DNA of 64,000 nucleotides from Mucilaginibacter inviolabilis (GCF_011089895.1 NZ_JAANAT010000003.1:248001-312000), one strand, 5' to 3'. Positions 8,928-17,375 are shown, counted from the first letter of the stretch. Made by a program: numbers and translations. The notes: generated from the sequence alone by a model not told the origin.

Positions 8928-9920
8928 TTACGCGGCCATCCAGATAGCATCAATAAACCATTTTTTGGTATCGAAAAATTGCCCTACCGGTACAAAGCCC
9001 GCATTGATGGCTATTTGATCGGCTTGCATAATGGTGAATTTTTGGGATATCTCCATATAGATATACTCATCCTTTAAAAACGCGATGGTTTCCTTACCGT
9101 TGATGGTTACCTGCTGATCAATAGTGCTGATCAGGTAGCTTTTACAGGCGCCTGTTTCCGGATCGTAGGTGGGGTAATGCTCAAATTTAGATACATCAAA
9201 ATTAGAGTTTAATTCACGGTTAATGCGCTCCAGTAAATTAAGATTAAACCGTTTGGTAATACCCTCTTTATCATTGTAAGCAGCCAGCACAACTTTGGGG
9301 TCTTTTTTAAGATCCATACCAATCAAGGCCATGTCGCCAGGTGATAAATGTTTACGCAGTTCCCTGCAAAATTCAATAGCATCGTTTACAGGCATATTGC
9401 CAATATTTGATCCCAAAAACAAAACCACCTTGCGTCTGGAAGAAATAGAAGCTGCCTTGGTGAGCATATGAAAATATTCGCCGTTTAACCCTGTAATTTG
9501 CAGGCCCGGTAAGGTAACGGGCAAGGTCATGTTTAAATAGGCTATTACGTTCTCTGAAATATCGATGGGCAAATAAGTAAAATCGGCCTTTTTCTCCAAT
9601 AGATATTTAAGCAGATAGGTTGATTTCGTGGCGTCGCCGGCGCCTAGTTCAATCAGGTCAAAAGCATCACCGTCGGCAATAAGGGCATCTGCAATTTCGG
9701 CGGTTTTTTCAGAGAATATCTCCAGTTCACAGTCGGTTGGGTAATATTCCGGACTGTTCATCAACTCCTGAAAAAGTTTATCGCCATTGGCGTCATAAAA
9801 ATATTTTGAGTTTAACCGTTTTGGTGATGATTTTAAACCGGTGATCACATCATTGTAAAACAAGTCGGTTTTTGTTTTTGATGGGTCGTTCAAGTCCGTA
9901 TGTGCTAAGGTTGAGTCCAT
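8928..9920 (-). CDS. egtD: L-histidine N(alpha)-methyltransferase (EgtD)
   Basis: Trimethylates the alpha-amino group of histidine with S-adenosylmethionine to give hercynine, the first step of ergothioneine synthesis. The 330-residue product has the DUF2260/EgtD layout: an N-terminal segment with KYFYDANGDKLF and PEYYPTDCE, then the SAM motif ELGAGDATKS (about 91-100), then FLGSNIGNM. The ATG at 9920 is preferred; the in-frame TTG at 9938 would start next to the egtB stop. Last gene of the six-gene minus-strand operon, 18 bases after egtB. High confidence because the SAM motif and the EgtB neighbour agree. Confidence 0.95.
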   Translation of the reverse strand: MDSTLAHTDLNDPSKTKTDLFYNDVITGLKSSPKRLNSKYFYDANGDKLFQELMNSPEYYPTDCELEIFSEKTAEIADALIADGDAFDLIELGAGDATKSTYLLKYLLEKKADFTYLPIDISENVIAYLNMTLPVTLPGLQITGLNGEYFHMLTKAASISSRRKVVLFLGSNIGNMPVNDAIEFCRELRKHLSPGDMALIGMDLKKDPKVVLAAYNDKEGITKRFNLNLLERINRELNSNFDVSKFEHYPTYDPETGACKSYLISTIDQQVTINGKETIAFLKDEYIYMEISQKFTIMQADQIAINAGFVPVGQFFDTKKWFIDAIWMAA

Positions 9921-9938
9921 GTCGATGTATTTGTGCAA

Positions 9939-11087
9939 TTACTTTGCAAGCCTGATGCCGGTAAATTGCCAGCGTAAATTTGTTTGAAAAAAGTTGCGAT
10001 AAGTAATGCGACTATGCCCTGGAGATGTAGCTTCCGAAGCGCCGCGTAAAACTTTCTGATTCACCATAAATTTGCCGTTGTATTCACCAATGGCTCCCGG
10101 CGCTTTTGCAAAACCCGGATAAGGGAGGTACGAACTTTCTGTCCATTCCCAGCTTTTTCCCCAGCTAAATTGTGTTGCAGCAGTCTCCCATTCAAACTCA
10201 GTTGGTAACCGCAGTCCCTTCCAGGATGCGTAAGCGTACGCCTCAAAATAACTGATATGACATACCGGGTTATTTGGGTTAAGCAGTTCGAGGCCATGAA
10301 AAGTGTAGTTATGCCACTCTTCATCAATTAAATGCCAATAGAGAGGTGACTCGACCTTGTTGGTTTTAACCCAGTCCCACCCCTCTGCATGCCAGTGTCG
10401 AAAATCATGGTAACCTCCGCTATTGATAAACTCCAGGTATTCGGCATTGGTTACCAGGTTGGGGCTTATTTCATAAGCATTTAAATAAACTTTATGCCGG
10501 TTTAGTTCATTATCAAAACAAAAGCCTTCGCCGGTAAATCCTATCTCATAGATGCCTTCGTTTATTTTAATAAAATCGGCATTTACAGTATTAACCTTTG
10601 GCGATACATAGCTGTTTGAATACGGCGGAAATAAAGGGTTATGGCCAAGAATATATTTAATATCGGTTAGCAACAATTCCTGATGTTGCTCTTCGTGATT
10701 AAAGCCCAATATCAGGAGCTCTTTAACATCAGCAGAGGGTTCCGTGCTCAGGAATTTCTCCATAGCTTCATCTACGTAAGCCCGGTACTGATAGATATCG
10801 TTAACTGTTGGGCGACTTAAATTGCCCCTGTCGGTACGGATTACGCGATTGCCAACAGTTTCATAGTAACTGTTGAATACATAGTTGTAATTGGGATTGA
10901 ACTCCTGATAGCCCATAAAATAAGGCTTCAGAATAAAAGTTTCAAAAAACCAGGTAGTGTGCCCGATGTGCCACTTAGGCGGACTAACATCTACCACAGG
11001 TTGTACCACGTAGTCTTCTGTTTGCAAAGGACTGCAAATGTACTCGGTACGCTGACGCACTTTTTTATAACAATCAACTAAATTCAT
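9939..11087 (-). CDS. egtB: Ergothioneine biosynthesis sulfoxide synthase-type protein (EgtB)
   Basis: Nonheme iron enzyme that couples a thiol donor to hercynine with O2. The 382-residue product has an N-terminal DinB-like helical domain and a C-terminal FGE-sulfatase/C-type-lectin-like domain. The three-His iron site is visible as H43 (in HIGHTTWFFE) and H131/H135 (in HEEQHQELL). The FGE part has GLRLPTEFEWE and ends in FTGIRLAK. No egtA, egtC or egtE is in the operon, so whether cysteine or gamma-glutamylcysteine is the sulfur donor cannot be told, and the C-S lyase must be elsewhere or replaced. It is located between the transporter fusion and egtD. Confidence 0.95.
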   Translation of the reverse strand: MNLVDCYKKVRQRTEYICSPLQTEDYVVQPVVDVSPPKWHIGHTTWFFETFILKPYFMGYQEFNPNYNYVFNSYYETVGNRVIRTDRGNLSRPTVNDIYQYRAYVDEAMEKFLSTEPSADVKELLILGFNHEEQHQELLLTDIKYILGHNPLFPPYSNSYVSPKVNTVNADFIKINEGIYEIGFTGEGFCFDNELNRHKVYLNAYEISPNLVTNAEYLEFINSGGYHDFRHWHAEGWDWVKTNKVESPLYWHLIDEEWHNYTFHGLELLNPNNPVCHISYFEAYAYASWKGLRLPTEFEWETAATQFSWGKSWEWTESSYLPYPGFAKAPGAIGEYNGKFMVNQKVLRGASEATSPGHSRITYRNFFQTNLRWQFTGIRLAK

Positions 11088-11091
11088 GGAA

Positions 11092-12666
11092 CTATTTACT
11101 ATTCAAATATCGTTTGAGGTTAGAAATTGTTTTAATATTTAAACTTTTGGCCTGTTGTTCTCTCATCATTAAGGCATATGCATTGTTAAACCCGATGGGT
11201 TTAAGCCAGCTTACCTGGTACTGTTTTTTAAATTCACGCTGCACATAATTGTAAGTGCTATCTTTATTTTTAGTTACCTCATTTATGGTTTTTGACGAGG
11301 CTTGTAATATGGCCAGTAAACCTGTACCCGTATATTCCGGGTAAAAATCTATCTGGTCATTAGTTAAGGCATCGAAACAGATTTTTGTTCCGCCGAGCCC
11401 TGTTTTTGTGGATACCCCATAATTGGTATATCCTTTTATAAGCATGCTATACATATTGGCCAGTATATATTGTTCGCCAAATATTTTGGAACCAATGCGT
11501 ACAGTGTTTTCTTCATTGCTCTTACGGGCGGATTTAAATAGCTTATGATTTACCAGGAAATCCTTAGCCACCCGCTCCGGGCTTTGGTGAAGATAGTCAG
11601 TACGGTAATTTAAATCGGTCATCACGGAATCATTTATTTTGCCGGATAACAGATTCAGTGTTTTTTCGAGTTCCGGAAATTTCTTCAATGCATCTTCCCG
11701 TACAATTGGCGCGGCATAATATGGCGGAAATATACCTTTGTCATCATCCAAAACCACGAGGCCATAAGCTTTTAAGCGCCCATCGGTGGAGTATCCGCTA
11801 ATCACATCCAATTCTTTTTGATAGGCCGCTTTGTACATCACCGCATCACTGATCACAATGGTGTGGATCTTTAAACCGTATTTACTCTCCAGGCCCAGGT
11901 TGCCATCCTGCCTTCCCATAAATTCTGGGGTGAAACCGGCTGTGAGCTTACTGCCGTAGGCAGTTGGAATAAAATAGAAGGATGATAACAATACTAATAC
12001 AATGGGCAGTGCGTAGCTGCTACGTTTGAGTTTTCTGAAATTGAGTTTTTGTACCAGTGATAAAAGAAAATCGAAAATAATGGCCAGTAAAGCTGCCGGA
12101 ATGGCCCCTGCAAGGATCATATTGGTATTGTTGAGCGATATGCCACCGAAAATAAACTCGCCTAAGCCACCCGCTGCGATGAATGACGCCAGTGTTGCCA
12201 CGCCCACATTAATAACCGTAGCAGTGCGGATACCGGCTAAAATAACCGGCATAGCCAGCGGAAGCTCTACTTTGAATAGGATTTGCCATTTACTCATGCC
12301 CATGGCCACGGCGGCTTCTTTTACAGCGGCATCTACTCCGGTAATGCCGGTATAAGTATTGCGAATAATGGGTAAAAGGGCATATAATAACAAAGCAACG
12401 ATAGCCGGTTTGGGGCCAATTCCTAAAAGAGGGATCATAAAGCCCAGTAAAGCTATACTCGGAATAGTTTGCAGTATCCCTGCAAAGCCTAAAATGGAGC
12501 CGGACAGTTTTCTTTTGCGGGCGATAACAATACCAAGAGGCAAGCCCACCAGCACCGCGAAAAAGAGCGATATAAAGGTAAGCCCAATATGCTGCATGGT
12601 TTGAACAGCCAGTTTATCGGCCTGTTGTTGCATAAACTCCAATAAGGTTTGCTGATGCTCATTCAT
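11092..12666 (-). CDS. egtU: ABC transporter permease fused to substrate-binding domain, EgtU/ProWX type, binding domain circularly permuted
   Basis: A 524-residue inner-membrane protein. Residues about 15-215 are a ProW-like permease with the EAA loop (AAVKEAAVAMGM, then LPLAMPVILAGIR). An extra membrane helix (about 217-234) leads to an OpuAC/QAT-type binding domain. The half that is normally C-terminal comes first (AGFTPEF, YSTDGRLKAYGLVVLDDD, FPPYYAAPIV; about 240-380). The half that is normally N-terminal comes last (VRIGSKIFGEQYILANMY, YPEYTGTGLLA, NNAYAL, ISNLKRYL; about 389-524). Start ATG 12666 overlaps the ATPase stop by 8 bases. The egtB/egtD neighbours make ergothioneine the likely substrate; glycine betaine or another quaternary amine is the alternative. 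Confidence 0.85.
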   Translation of the reverse strand: MNEHQQTLLEFMQQQADKLAVQTMQHIGLTFISLFFAVLVGLPLGIVIARKRKLSGSILGFAGILQTIPSIALLGFMIPLLGIGPKPAIVALLLYALLPIIRNTYTGITGVDAAVKEAAVAMGMSKWQILFKVELPLAMPVILAGIRTATVINVGVATLASFIAAGGLGEFIFGGISLNNTNMILAGAIPAALLAIIFDFLLSLVQKLNFRKLKRSSYALPIVLVLLSSFYFIPTAYGSKLTAGFTPEFMGRQDGNLGLESKYGLKIHTIVISDAVMYKAAYQKELDVISGYSTDGRLKAYGLVVLDDDKGIFPPYYAAPIVREDALKKFPELEKTLNLLSGKINDSVMTDLNYRTDYLHQSPERVAKDFLVNHKLFKSARKSNEENTVRIGSKIFGEQYILANMYSMLIKGYTNYGVSTKTGLGGTKICFDALTNDQIDFYPEYTGTGLLAILQASSKTINEVTKNKDSTYNYVQREFKKQYQVSWLKPIGFNNAYALMMREQQAKSLNIKTISNLKRYLNSK

Positions 12667-13621
12667 GCCCTTGCTTGTTTTTATATTGGTTGAAAGCCGA
12701 CATGAGCTGCTCAAATCCAACGATTTTTATTTCGTTTTTGTCTTTGTCGATGCTGATCGTTTCTGAATCAGTAAACTTGAAGTGTTCGAGGCCGGTCCAA
12801 AGATCTGTATTGGCAGATATTGTGGGTGGGTGGTCGGTTTTGTGGAGATCGGGCAATAGATCCCAAATATCCAGTAGCCGTATCGCCTTAAATTCCAGTT
12901 GCAGGCGTTGGTCTTTCAAAAAATCTTTCACGAATTTATTAGCTGGTTTAAACAGCAAATCAGCAGGTGTGCCTGATTGTATGATCTTTCCCTGGTCCAT
13001 AAGGCATACTCTGTCGCCCAACTCAAAAGCTTCCTGCACATCGTGAGTAACCATAATAATGGTTTTTCTCTTCAACTCGTCAAGTGCTTTAAACTCTTTA
13101 TGAATAGCGGCCCGTGTTACATTATCCAAAGCGCCAAAAGGTTCATCCATCAACAAAACAGGAGGATCAGATACTAAAGCCCGGGCCAGGCCAATACGTT
13201 GTTGCTGGCCACCGCTTAATTCATTGGGGTAAACGTGCAGGTAATCGGAACTGAGGTGCAGTTTCTCCATCAGCTCGGCGGTACGATCAGCTATTTTCTT
13301 TTTATCCCACTTTAGCAGCTGAGGTACTACAGCTATATTTTCGGCCACGGTATAATGCGGAAAGAGACCATTATTTTGTAAAACATAACCAATGCCGCGC
13401 CTTAGCGTTTCAGGTTGTTCGTCTGCGATGTTTTTTCCGTTGATGAAAATGCTGCCCGAGGTTGGCTCAATAAGCCGGTTGATCATTTTAAGCGTAGTGG
13501 TTTTGCCGCAACCACTGGTTCCTAACAAAATGAGGTTCTCTTTTTCCTGAACTTCAAAGCTAATGCTATCAACTGCTTTAACTTTATCGAAGTGTTTGCT
13601 TATGTCTTTAACCTTTATCAT
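12659..13621 (-). CDS. egtV: ABC transporter ATPase, EgtV/ProV type
   Basis: A 320-residue cytoplasmic ATPase that energises the permease fusion encoded downstream. It has Walker A GTSGCGKTT (about 34-42), the signature ELSGGQQQRIGLARAL, Walker B VLLMDEPFGALD and the switch His in MVTHDVQEA, all intact. The C-terminal ~75 residues after the ATPase core are a divergent tail where ProV/OpuCA proteins carry CBS domains; only a remnant seems present. It is 9 bases from the flavoprotein gene and overlaps the permease gene by 8 bases. Substrate assignment to ergothioneine is by operon context. Confidence 0.87.
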   Translation of the reverse strand: MIKVKDISKHFDKVKAVDSISFEVQEKENLILLGTSGCGKTTTLKMINRLIEPTSGSIFINGKNIADEQPETLRRGIGYVLQNNGLFPHYTVAENIAVVPQLLKWDKKKIADRTAELMEKLHLSSDYLHVYPNELSGGQQQRIGLARALVSDPPVLLMDEPFGALDNVTRAAIHKEFKALDELKRKTIIMVTHDVQEAFELGDRVCLMDQGKIIQSGTPADLLFKPANKFVKDFLKDQRLQLEFKAIRLLDIWDLLPDLHKTDHPPTISANTDLWTGLEHFKFTDSETISIDKDKNEIKIVGFEQLMSAFNQYKNKQGHE

Positions 13622-13630
13622 AAGCGGGGG

Positions 13631-15016
13631 CTAATCCTCCAGGGTCATAAACAGGTTATTTAATGATTCGGAATACAGGGGATGAGCAAACACGCAATAA
13701 CGTATCCTGTCATAGGTTATGCCGCCCTCCATCGCCATTTGCAATACAGTCATGATCTCGCCGCCTTCGGGGCCTAAAACAGTGGCGCCTAATATTTTTT
13801 TTGTTTTGGGGTCAACAATAGCTTTCATAAAGCCACGTGTATCGCCGGTTTCTATAGCACGGGCTACGTGAGCCATGGGTAGTTTGGCTACTTTGTAATT
13901 CAATCCCTGTTTTTTAGCCTCGGTTTCATCTATCCCTACCCTGCCCAGTTGCGGGTCGGTAAACATGCAGTAAGGCACCGGACGATCGTTTATATTTAGA
14001 TTTTGTTTCTCGATCAGATTGCGGTAAACAATGGTGTAATCGTTATAGGAGATATGTGTAAAAGCCGGACCTCCCTTTGCATCACCAAGAGCATAGATGC
14101 CTGGTGTGGAGGTTTCCAGCTTGCTATTTACATTAATATTTCCTTTTTCATCCGTAGTTACTCCTGTTTTAGGTAAATTAAGCGCTTCTGTTTGAGGGGT
14201 ACGACCAACTGCAACTAGCACATGAGTGCATTTGATCTTTTTTTCTTCACCATTTACAGATATAGTGGCAGTTATTTTGCCTCCTTTTTTCTGCTTGAAT
14301 CCGGTAGCCTGCGCTTGATTATAGATAGTAATGGACTCTGCTTCCAGTATTTTTTGCATTTCGGCAGAGATGTCTTCGTCTTCGCGCGATACAATCCTGG
14401 CTGATCTTTCCAGTATAGTAACCTTGCCCCCAAACCGGCGGAACATTTGGCCAAATTCCAGACCGATATAATTACCGCCTAATATCAATAAATGCTCAGG
14501 AACGTAATCCAGATCAAGTATAGTTGTTGATGTCAGGTAATCAATATCATGTAGGCCTTCTATTGCAGGTATAAAAGGTTTGGCTCCCGGATTAAGAAAT
14601 ATAAGATCGGCTTGCAGGGTTTGTTTTTTACCACTATTTAAGTTTACCGAAATGGTTTTATGATCAGTGAAAGTAGCTTCGCCAAATAGTACATCCAAAT
14701 TTGGGGTCTCTTCTGCAGCGTGCAAGCCCCCGTTGCGCGAACGAAGTACGATTTCGTCTTTGCGTTTTTTTATTTGGGGCATATTAACCGAAAACTTTTT
14801 TACCAATACGCCAAGCTCTGCGCTTTTGCCTGCCATATATGCCGCTTTTGCCGATGCCACCATGGTTTTTGTAGGTGTACAGCCATCATTTACGCAGGTG
14901 CCCCCATAAAACCGTTTTTCAATAATGGCGGTTTTTTTGCCTGCGTTAGCCAGTTTTTTGGCCAACGGGCCGCCCGCCTGTCCGGCGCCGATGATAATGG
15001 CATCGTATTTTTTCAT
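13631..15016 (-). CDS. FAD-dependent pyridine nucleotide-disulfide oxidoreductase (mercuric reductase/Lpd-like)
   Basis: A 461-residue flavoprotein of the class I disulfide reductase family. The N-terminal FAD motif is IIIGAGQAGG; the redox pair C41/C46 lies in GGTCVNDGCTPTK. The NAD(P)H-binding motif LILGGNYIGLEFGQ is mid-protein, the second FAD motif is GIYALGDAKGG, and the dimerisation domain ends with FAHPLYSE, which supplies the catalytic His. The mercuric-reductase N-terminal metal-binding domain and C-terminal Cys pair are absent, so mercury is an unlikely substrate. Two bases from the DUF427 gene and nine from the ATPase gene. By context it may reduce an oxidised low-molecular-weight thiol, possibly ergothioneine disulfide. 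Confidence 0.88.
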   Translation of the reverse strand: MKKYDAIIIGAGQAGGPLAKKLANAGKKTAIIEKRFYGGTCVNDGCTPTKTMVASAKAAYMAGKSAELGVLVKKFSVNMPQIKKRKDEIVLRSRNGGLHAAEETPNLDVLFGEATFTDHKTISVNLNSGKKQTLQADLIFLNPGAKPFIPAIEGLHDIDYLTSTTILDLDYVPEHLLILGGNYIGLEFGQMFRRFGGKVTILERSARIVSREDEDISAEMQKILEAESITIYNQAQATGFKQKKGGKITATISVNGEEKKIKCTHVLVAVGRTPQTEALNLPKTGVTTDEKGNINVNSKLETSTPGIYALGDAKGGPAFTHISYNDYTIVYRNLIEKQNLNINDRPVPYCMFTDPQLGRVGIDETEAKKQGLNYKVAKLPMAHVARAIETGDTRGFMKAIVDPKTKKILGATVLGPEGGEIMTVLQMAMEGGITYDRIRYCVFAHPLYSESLNNLFMTLED

Positions 15017-15018
15017 GT

Positions 15019-15300
15019 TTATTCGGCTACTTTAACGCCCTTCCAAAAGGCCACATAATTGGCAATATGACTGGCAGCCTCTTTGGGTTGTGGATAATAC
15101 CAGGCGGCATCCTGATTTTTTTTACCATCAACATTCAAGGTATAATAAGATGCCAGCCCTTTCCATGGGCAGGTGGTATGGGTATCCGTATTTTCAAGAT
15201 ATTCGTTTTTGACACTTTCTTTAGGGAAATAGTGATTGTTTTCGACCACGATAGTATCATTGCTTTCGGCTATGATCTGATCGTTCCAGATTGCTTTCAT
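15019..15300 (-). CDS. DUF427 domain protein
   Basis: A 93-residue single-domain protein. It shows the DUF427 hallmarks: an N-terminal strand pair with AIWNDQIIAES, a central YFPKESVK segment, TTCPWKGLASYY, and the C-terminal AAWYYPQPK and VAFWKGVKV. Function is not established; the family is small, cytoplasmic and often next to redox genes. It is the first gene of the operon that continues through the flavoprotein, ABC transporter, egtB and egtD, with only two bases to the next gene. That position suggests a role linked to thiol or redox metabolism, but this is inference only. Confidence 0.9.
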   Translation of the reverse strand: MKAIWNDQIIAESNDTIVVENNHYFPKESVKNEYLENTDTHTTCPWKGLASYYTLNVDGKKNQDAAWYYPQPKEAASHIANYVAFWKGVKVAE

Positions 15301-15454
15301 AAAGTATGTTTTATTTATTTATAAAGATAGCTTTAACATGCCAAAGATTTACAAGGATAAAAGAACGATTTTGTTTGAAACCTCTTTAAAACAGGCTGTA
15401 TTTATAGCTAAAATATTTTTTTTAAATTTTATTTTTAATTTATCAGTAAAGCTA

Positions 15455-15462
15455 TATCTTTG
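15455..15462 (+). promoter_or_regulatory. Bacteroidota-type -7 element for tRNA-Glu
   Basis: TATCTTTG matches the TAnnTTTG consensus exactly and lies 32 bases before the tRNA. A T-rich stretch at 15432-15435 sits 19 bases upstream where the -33 TTTG is expected, but ends in T rather than G. Confidence 0.6.
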
Positions 15463-15494
15463 CAATCCCAAAACAAGGGAAAATAAATAAAAAT

Positions 15495-15566
15495 GGCCCG
15501 TTCGTCTAGGGGTTAGGACGTTAGATTTTCATTCTAGAAACAGGGGTTCGATTCCCCTACGGGCTA
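15495..15566 (+). tRNA. tRNA-Glu (TTC)
   Basis: A 72-base cloverleaf. The acceptor stem is GGCCCGT/ACGGGCT (one G-T pair); the D arm has GTCTAGGGGTTAGGAC. The anticodon loop TTTTCAT reads TTC for Glu. The T stem is AGGGG/CCCCT with loop TTCGATT. The discriminator is A and CCA is not encoded. Confidence 0.97.
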
Positions 15567-15568
15567 CG

Positions 15569-15600
15569 AAGCCGCTCTGCAAAAGTAGAGCGGCTTTTGT
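15569..15600 (+). terminator. Intrinsic terminator after tRNA-Glu
   Basis: Perfect 10-base arms 15569-15578 and 15587-15596, followed by TTGTG after a TTTT. It starts three bases after the tRNA end. A near copy of the tRNA 3' tail plus this hairpin occurs at about 35107-35150. Confidence 0.85.
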
Positions 15601-15852
15601 GTTTCTAACCGCTTTTGCAAACAGTGGTGGAGACTGAAGTCTCCAGACATAGTGGAGTGGTCCGTAGTTTGGAAACTACAGAAAGCGGGAATGAGATATT
15701 TAACTGGTTACGTTATTCGTGGTGTTCACCAATTAAAAAGAACTGAAAACCGCACAGGAAGTGGGGAAACTAAATAAGCTCACTTCCCGTACGAACTAAG
15801 AATAGAAATTTTAAATAGAAATGTTCATCTTATGGTTTGTGGTGTTTCTTCG
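15601..15852. other. Intergenic region with several short palindromes
   Basis: No ORF is supported. Short hairpins are visible at about 15629-15646 (TGGAGACT/AGTCTCCA) and 15672-15687 (GTAGTTT/AAACTAC). A longer imperfect pairing of GGAAGTG with CACTTCC spans about 15759-15789. It may be a decayed mobile-element remnant; no transposase is recognisable. Confidence 0.4.
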
Positions 15853-16692
15853 TCATGCCAGTTGTGCTTTTAAACTCAGGTCCATGCTCACCGCTTGATT
15901 GGTGATAGCGCCGCACGATACATAATCGACACCTGTGCGTGCATAAGATATGATATTATCGAGGGTGATGCCGCCCGATGCTTCGGTCTCGTACCTGCCG
16001 CCTATCATTTCAATAGCCTCTTCCAGTAGTTCCGGCGAGTAGTTATCGAGCATGATGCGATATACGTTACCTGTTTCCAGCACACGGCGTACATCATCTA
16101 GGTTGCGGGTCTCTACTTCTATTTTCAGGTCGAGGTTGTTGGCCGCCAGGTACTCGTTGGTTTTCTGTATGGCCAGCTCAATACCCCCACAAAAATCTAT
16201 GTGATTATCCTTGAGCATGATCATGTCGTACAGCCCCATACGAAGATTGTACCCGCCGCCTATGCGTACGGCCTGCTTCTCAAATTCGCGGAACAGCGGG
16301 GTGGTTTTCCTGGTATCGAGTATTCTGGTTTTATAATCTTTTATTTTATCAACATATCTGTTGGTGAGGGTTGCAATGCCGCTCATCCGCTGCATGCAGT
16401 TGAGCACCAGTCGCTCGGCTTTCAGTATGGTATGCACACTGGCCTCAACGGTAAACGCTGTTTCGCCATTGCTTACCGGATCTCCGTCTTTTTTATAAAG
16501 AGTAAATTTGGCATCTCCTTCCAGATGATGAAAGATATCCTGCGTCACCTGCATGCCAGCCAATATGCCGTTTTCCTTTATTTTAAGTACTGCTTTACCT
16601 TTTGCGCCCGCTGGTATGGAGGCCAATGTAGAGTAATCTCCGCTGCCCACATCTTCCAGCAATGCCGCGGCAATGAATTCCTGTGTTGTCAA
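15853..16692 (-). CDS. nadC: Nicotinate-nucleotide pyrophosphorylase, carboxylating (NadC)
   Basis: Converts quinolinate and PRPP to nicotinate mononucleotide in de novo NAD synthesis. The 279-residue product has the normal length and order: N-terminal ALLEDVGSGDYST, then ERLVLNCMQRMSGIAT, the substrate-binding DTRKTTP, and KQAVRIGGGYNLRMGL and MLKDNHI. Next come the barrel strand with IEVETRNLDDV and the phosphate-binding EASGGI near the C-terminus. It is a single gene with no partner in the window; nadA/nadB are elsewhere. Convergent with the tRNA-Glu gene. Confidence 0.96.
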   Translation of the reverse strand: MTTQEFIAAALLEDVGSGDYSTLASIPAGAKGKAVLKIKENGILAGMQVTQDIFHHLEGDAKFTLYKKDGDPVSNGETAFTVEASVHTILKAERLVLNCMQRMSGIATLTNRYVDKIKDYKTRILDTRKTTPLFREFEKQAVRIGGGYNLRMGLYDMIMLKDNHIDFCGGIELAIQKTNEYLAANNLDLKIEVETRNLDDVRRVLETGNVYRIMLDNYSPELLEEAIEMIGGRYETEASGGITLDNIISYARTGVDYVSCGAITNQAVSMDLSLKAQLA

Positions 16693-16753
16693 TTGGTTTT
16701 GTATTTAAGAACGTAAAATTAGGTAAATACTGGCTTATCTGCCATAGTTAAGT

Positions 16754-16882
16754 ATGGCTATTCTACAAAAACTGACAGTCACAGAGACTTCTGAACAACT
16801 GATTAAACGCTATTTGAGCGATCCATATTCATCGCCCATAGTCGAATCAGCAGTAAATTACGCTCAAACGTGTTGCTATTAG
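16754..16882 (+). CDS. Possible small ORF or gene fragment, 42 residues
   Basis: Starts ATG and reads MAILQKLTVTETSEQLIKRY, then a Pro/Ser-containing stretch, ending QTCCY. Composition is protein-like rather than low-complexity, and a hairpin with a T-rich tail follows 18 bases after the stop. No family is recognised. It may be the 5' end of a decayed gene, given the neighbouring ORF6N remnant. Confidence 0.25.
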   Translation: MAILQKLTVTETSEQLIKRYLSDPYSSPIVESAVNYAQTCCY

Positions 16883-16900
16883 GCGGCTTTTCGGCTACTT

Positions 16901-16935
16901 AAGGGAACATACATAATTGTGTGTTTCCTTTTGTG
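16901..16935 (+). terminator. Hairpin with T-rich tail
   Basis: Arms 16901-16912 and 16919-16930 pair over 12 bases with two G-T pairs and a 6-base loop. TTGTGTGT follows. Possibly the terminator of the small ORF upstream. Confidence 0.45.
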
Positions 16936-17156
16936 TGTACCCAGCCTTTTGATTATCATGAAAATTCGATTAAGTCCCAAAAGGGTGTTCGATATTTTAA
17001 TGAAGATTTTCCTGAATTTTTTCTTTCGAAAAAAAGTGCATATGAGGTTATTTAATCCACGTTTTCGGTGTTCGCGTGGTGAAATGAAGCCGTCTGCCTT
17101 GTTCTAATTACTAATCATTAAAACTATTTATTGTCTGTTCGTAAAGAACTTCGGTA

Positions 17157-17375
17157 GTGATAAAAAACTTACATACTTTATTCGATAATGAAATCATCAT
17201 CGATAAAATCTATCATATCCGCGGACATAAAACAATGCTGGCGAACAATTTGACGAAATTATACCACATGGAAACAAGTGTTTTAAATCAATCAGTAAAT
17301 AGAAACCTAAAATGGTTTCTACCCGACTTCATATTTCAGCTTTCGGAAAGTGAATATTCATCTTTGACATCATAA
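17157..17375 (+). pseudogene. Truncated ORF6N-domain protein remnant
   Basis: A GTG-started 72-residue frame that matches the N-terminal ORF6N domain common in Bacteroidota: DKIYHIRGHKTML, then LTKLYHMETSVLNQSVNRNL and PDFIFQLSESEYSSL. Intact relatives are much longer, normally continuing past the residues corresponding to RSQ with a C-terminal part of about 100 residues. Here a stop follows directly. Several usually conserved positions are altered (LANNLTKLY for the usual LDxDLAELY, WFLPDF for RFPEDF), as expected for a decaying gene. Such proteins are phage-related DNA-binding factors often found near integrated elements. Confidence 0.65.

Noticed and set aside
11092..13621. Glycine betaine osmoprotectant transporter as the primary call
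   Set aside because: Sequence type allows it, but the operon with egtB and egtD makes ergothioneine the better hypothesis; kept as an alternative.
13631..15016. Mercuric reductase as the product name for the flavoprotein
   Set aside because: The metal-binding N-terminal domain and C-terminal Cys pair are missing and no mer genes are nearby.
15601..15852. Possible CRISPR or small-RNA locus because of several palindromes
   Set aside because: No regularly spaced repeats, and the palindromes differ from one another.
16919..17107. Frame of 62 residues rich in Phe, Leu and Lys
   Set aside because: Starts inside a hairpin stem; low-complexity composition with no domain; likely chance.
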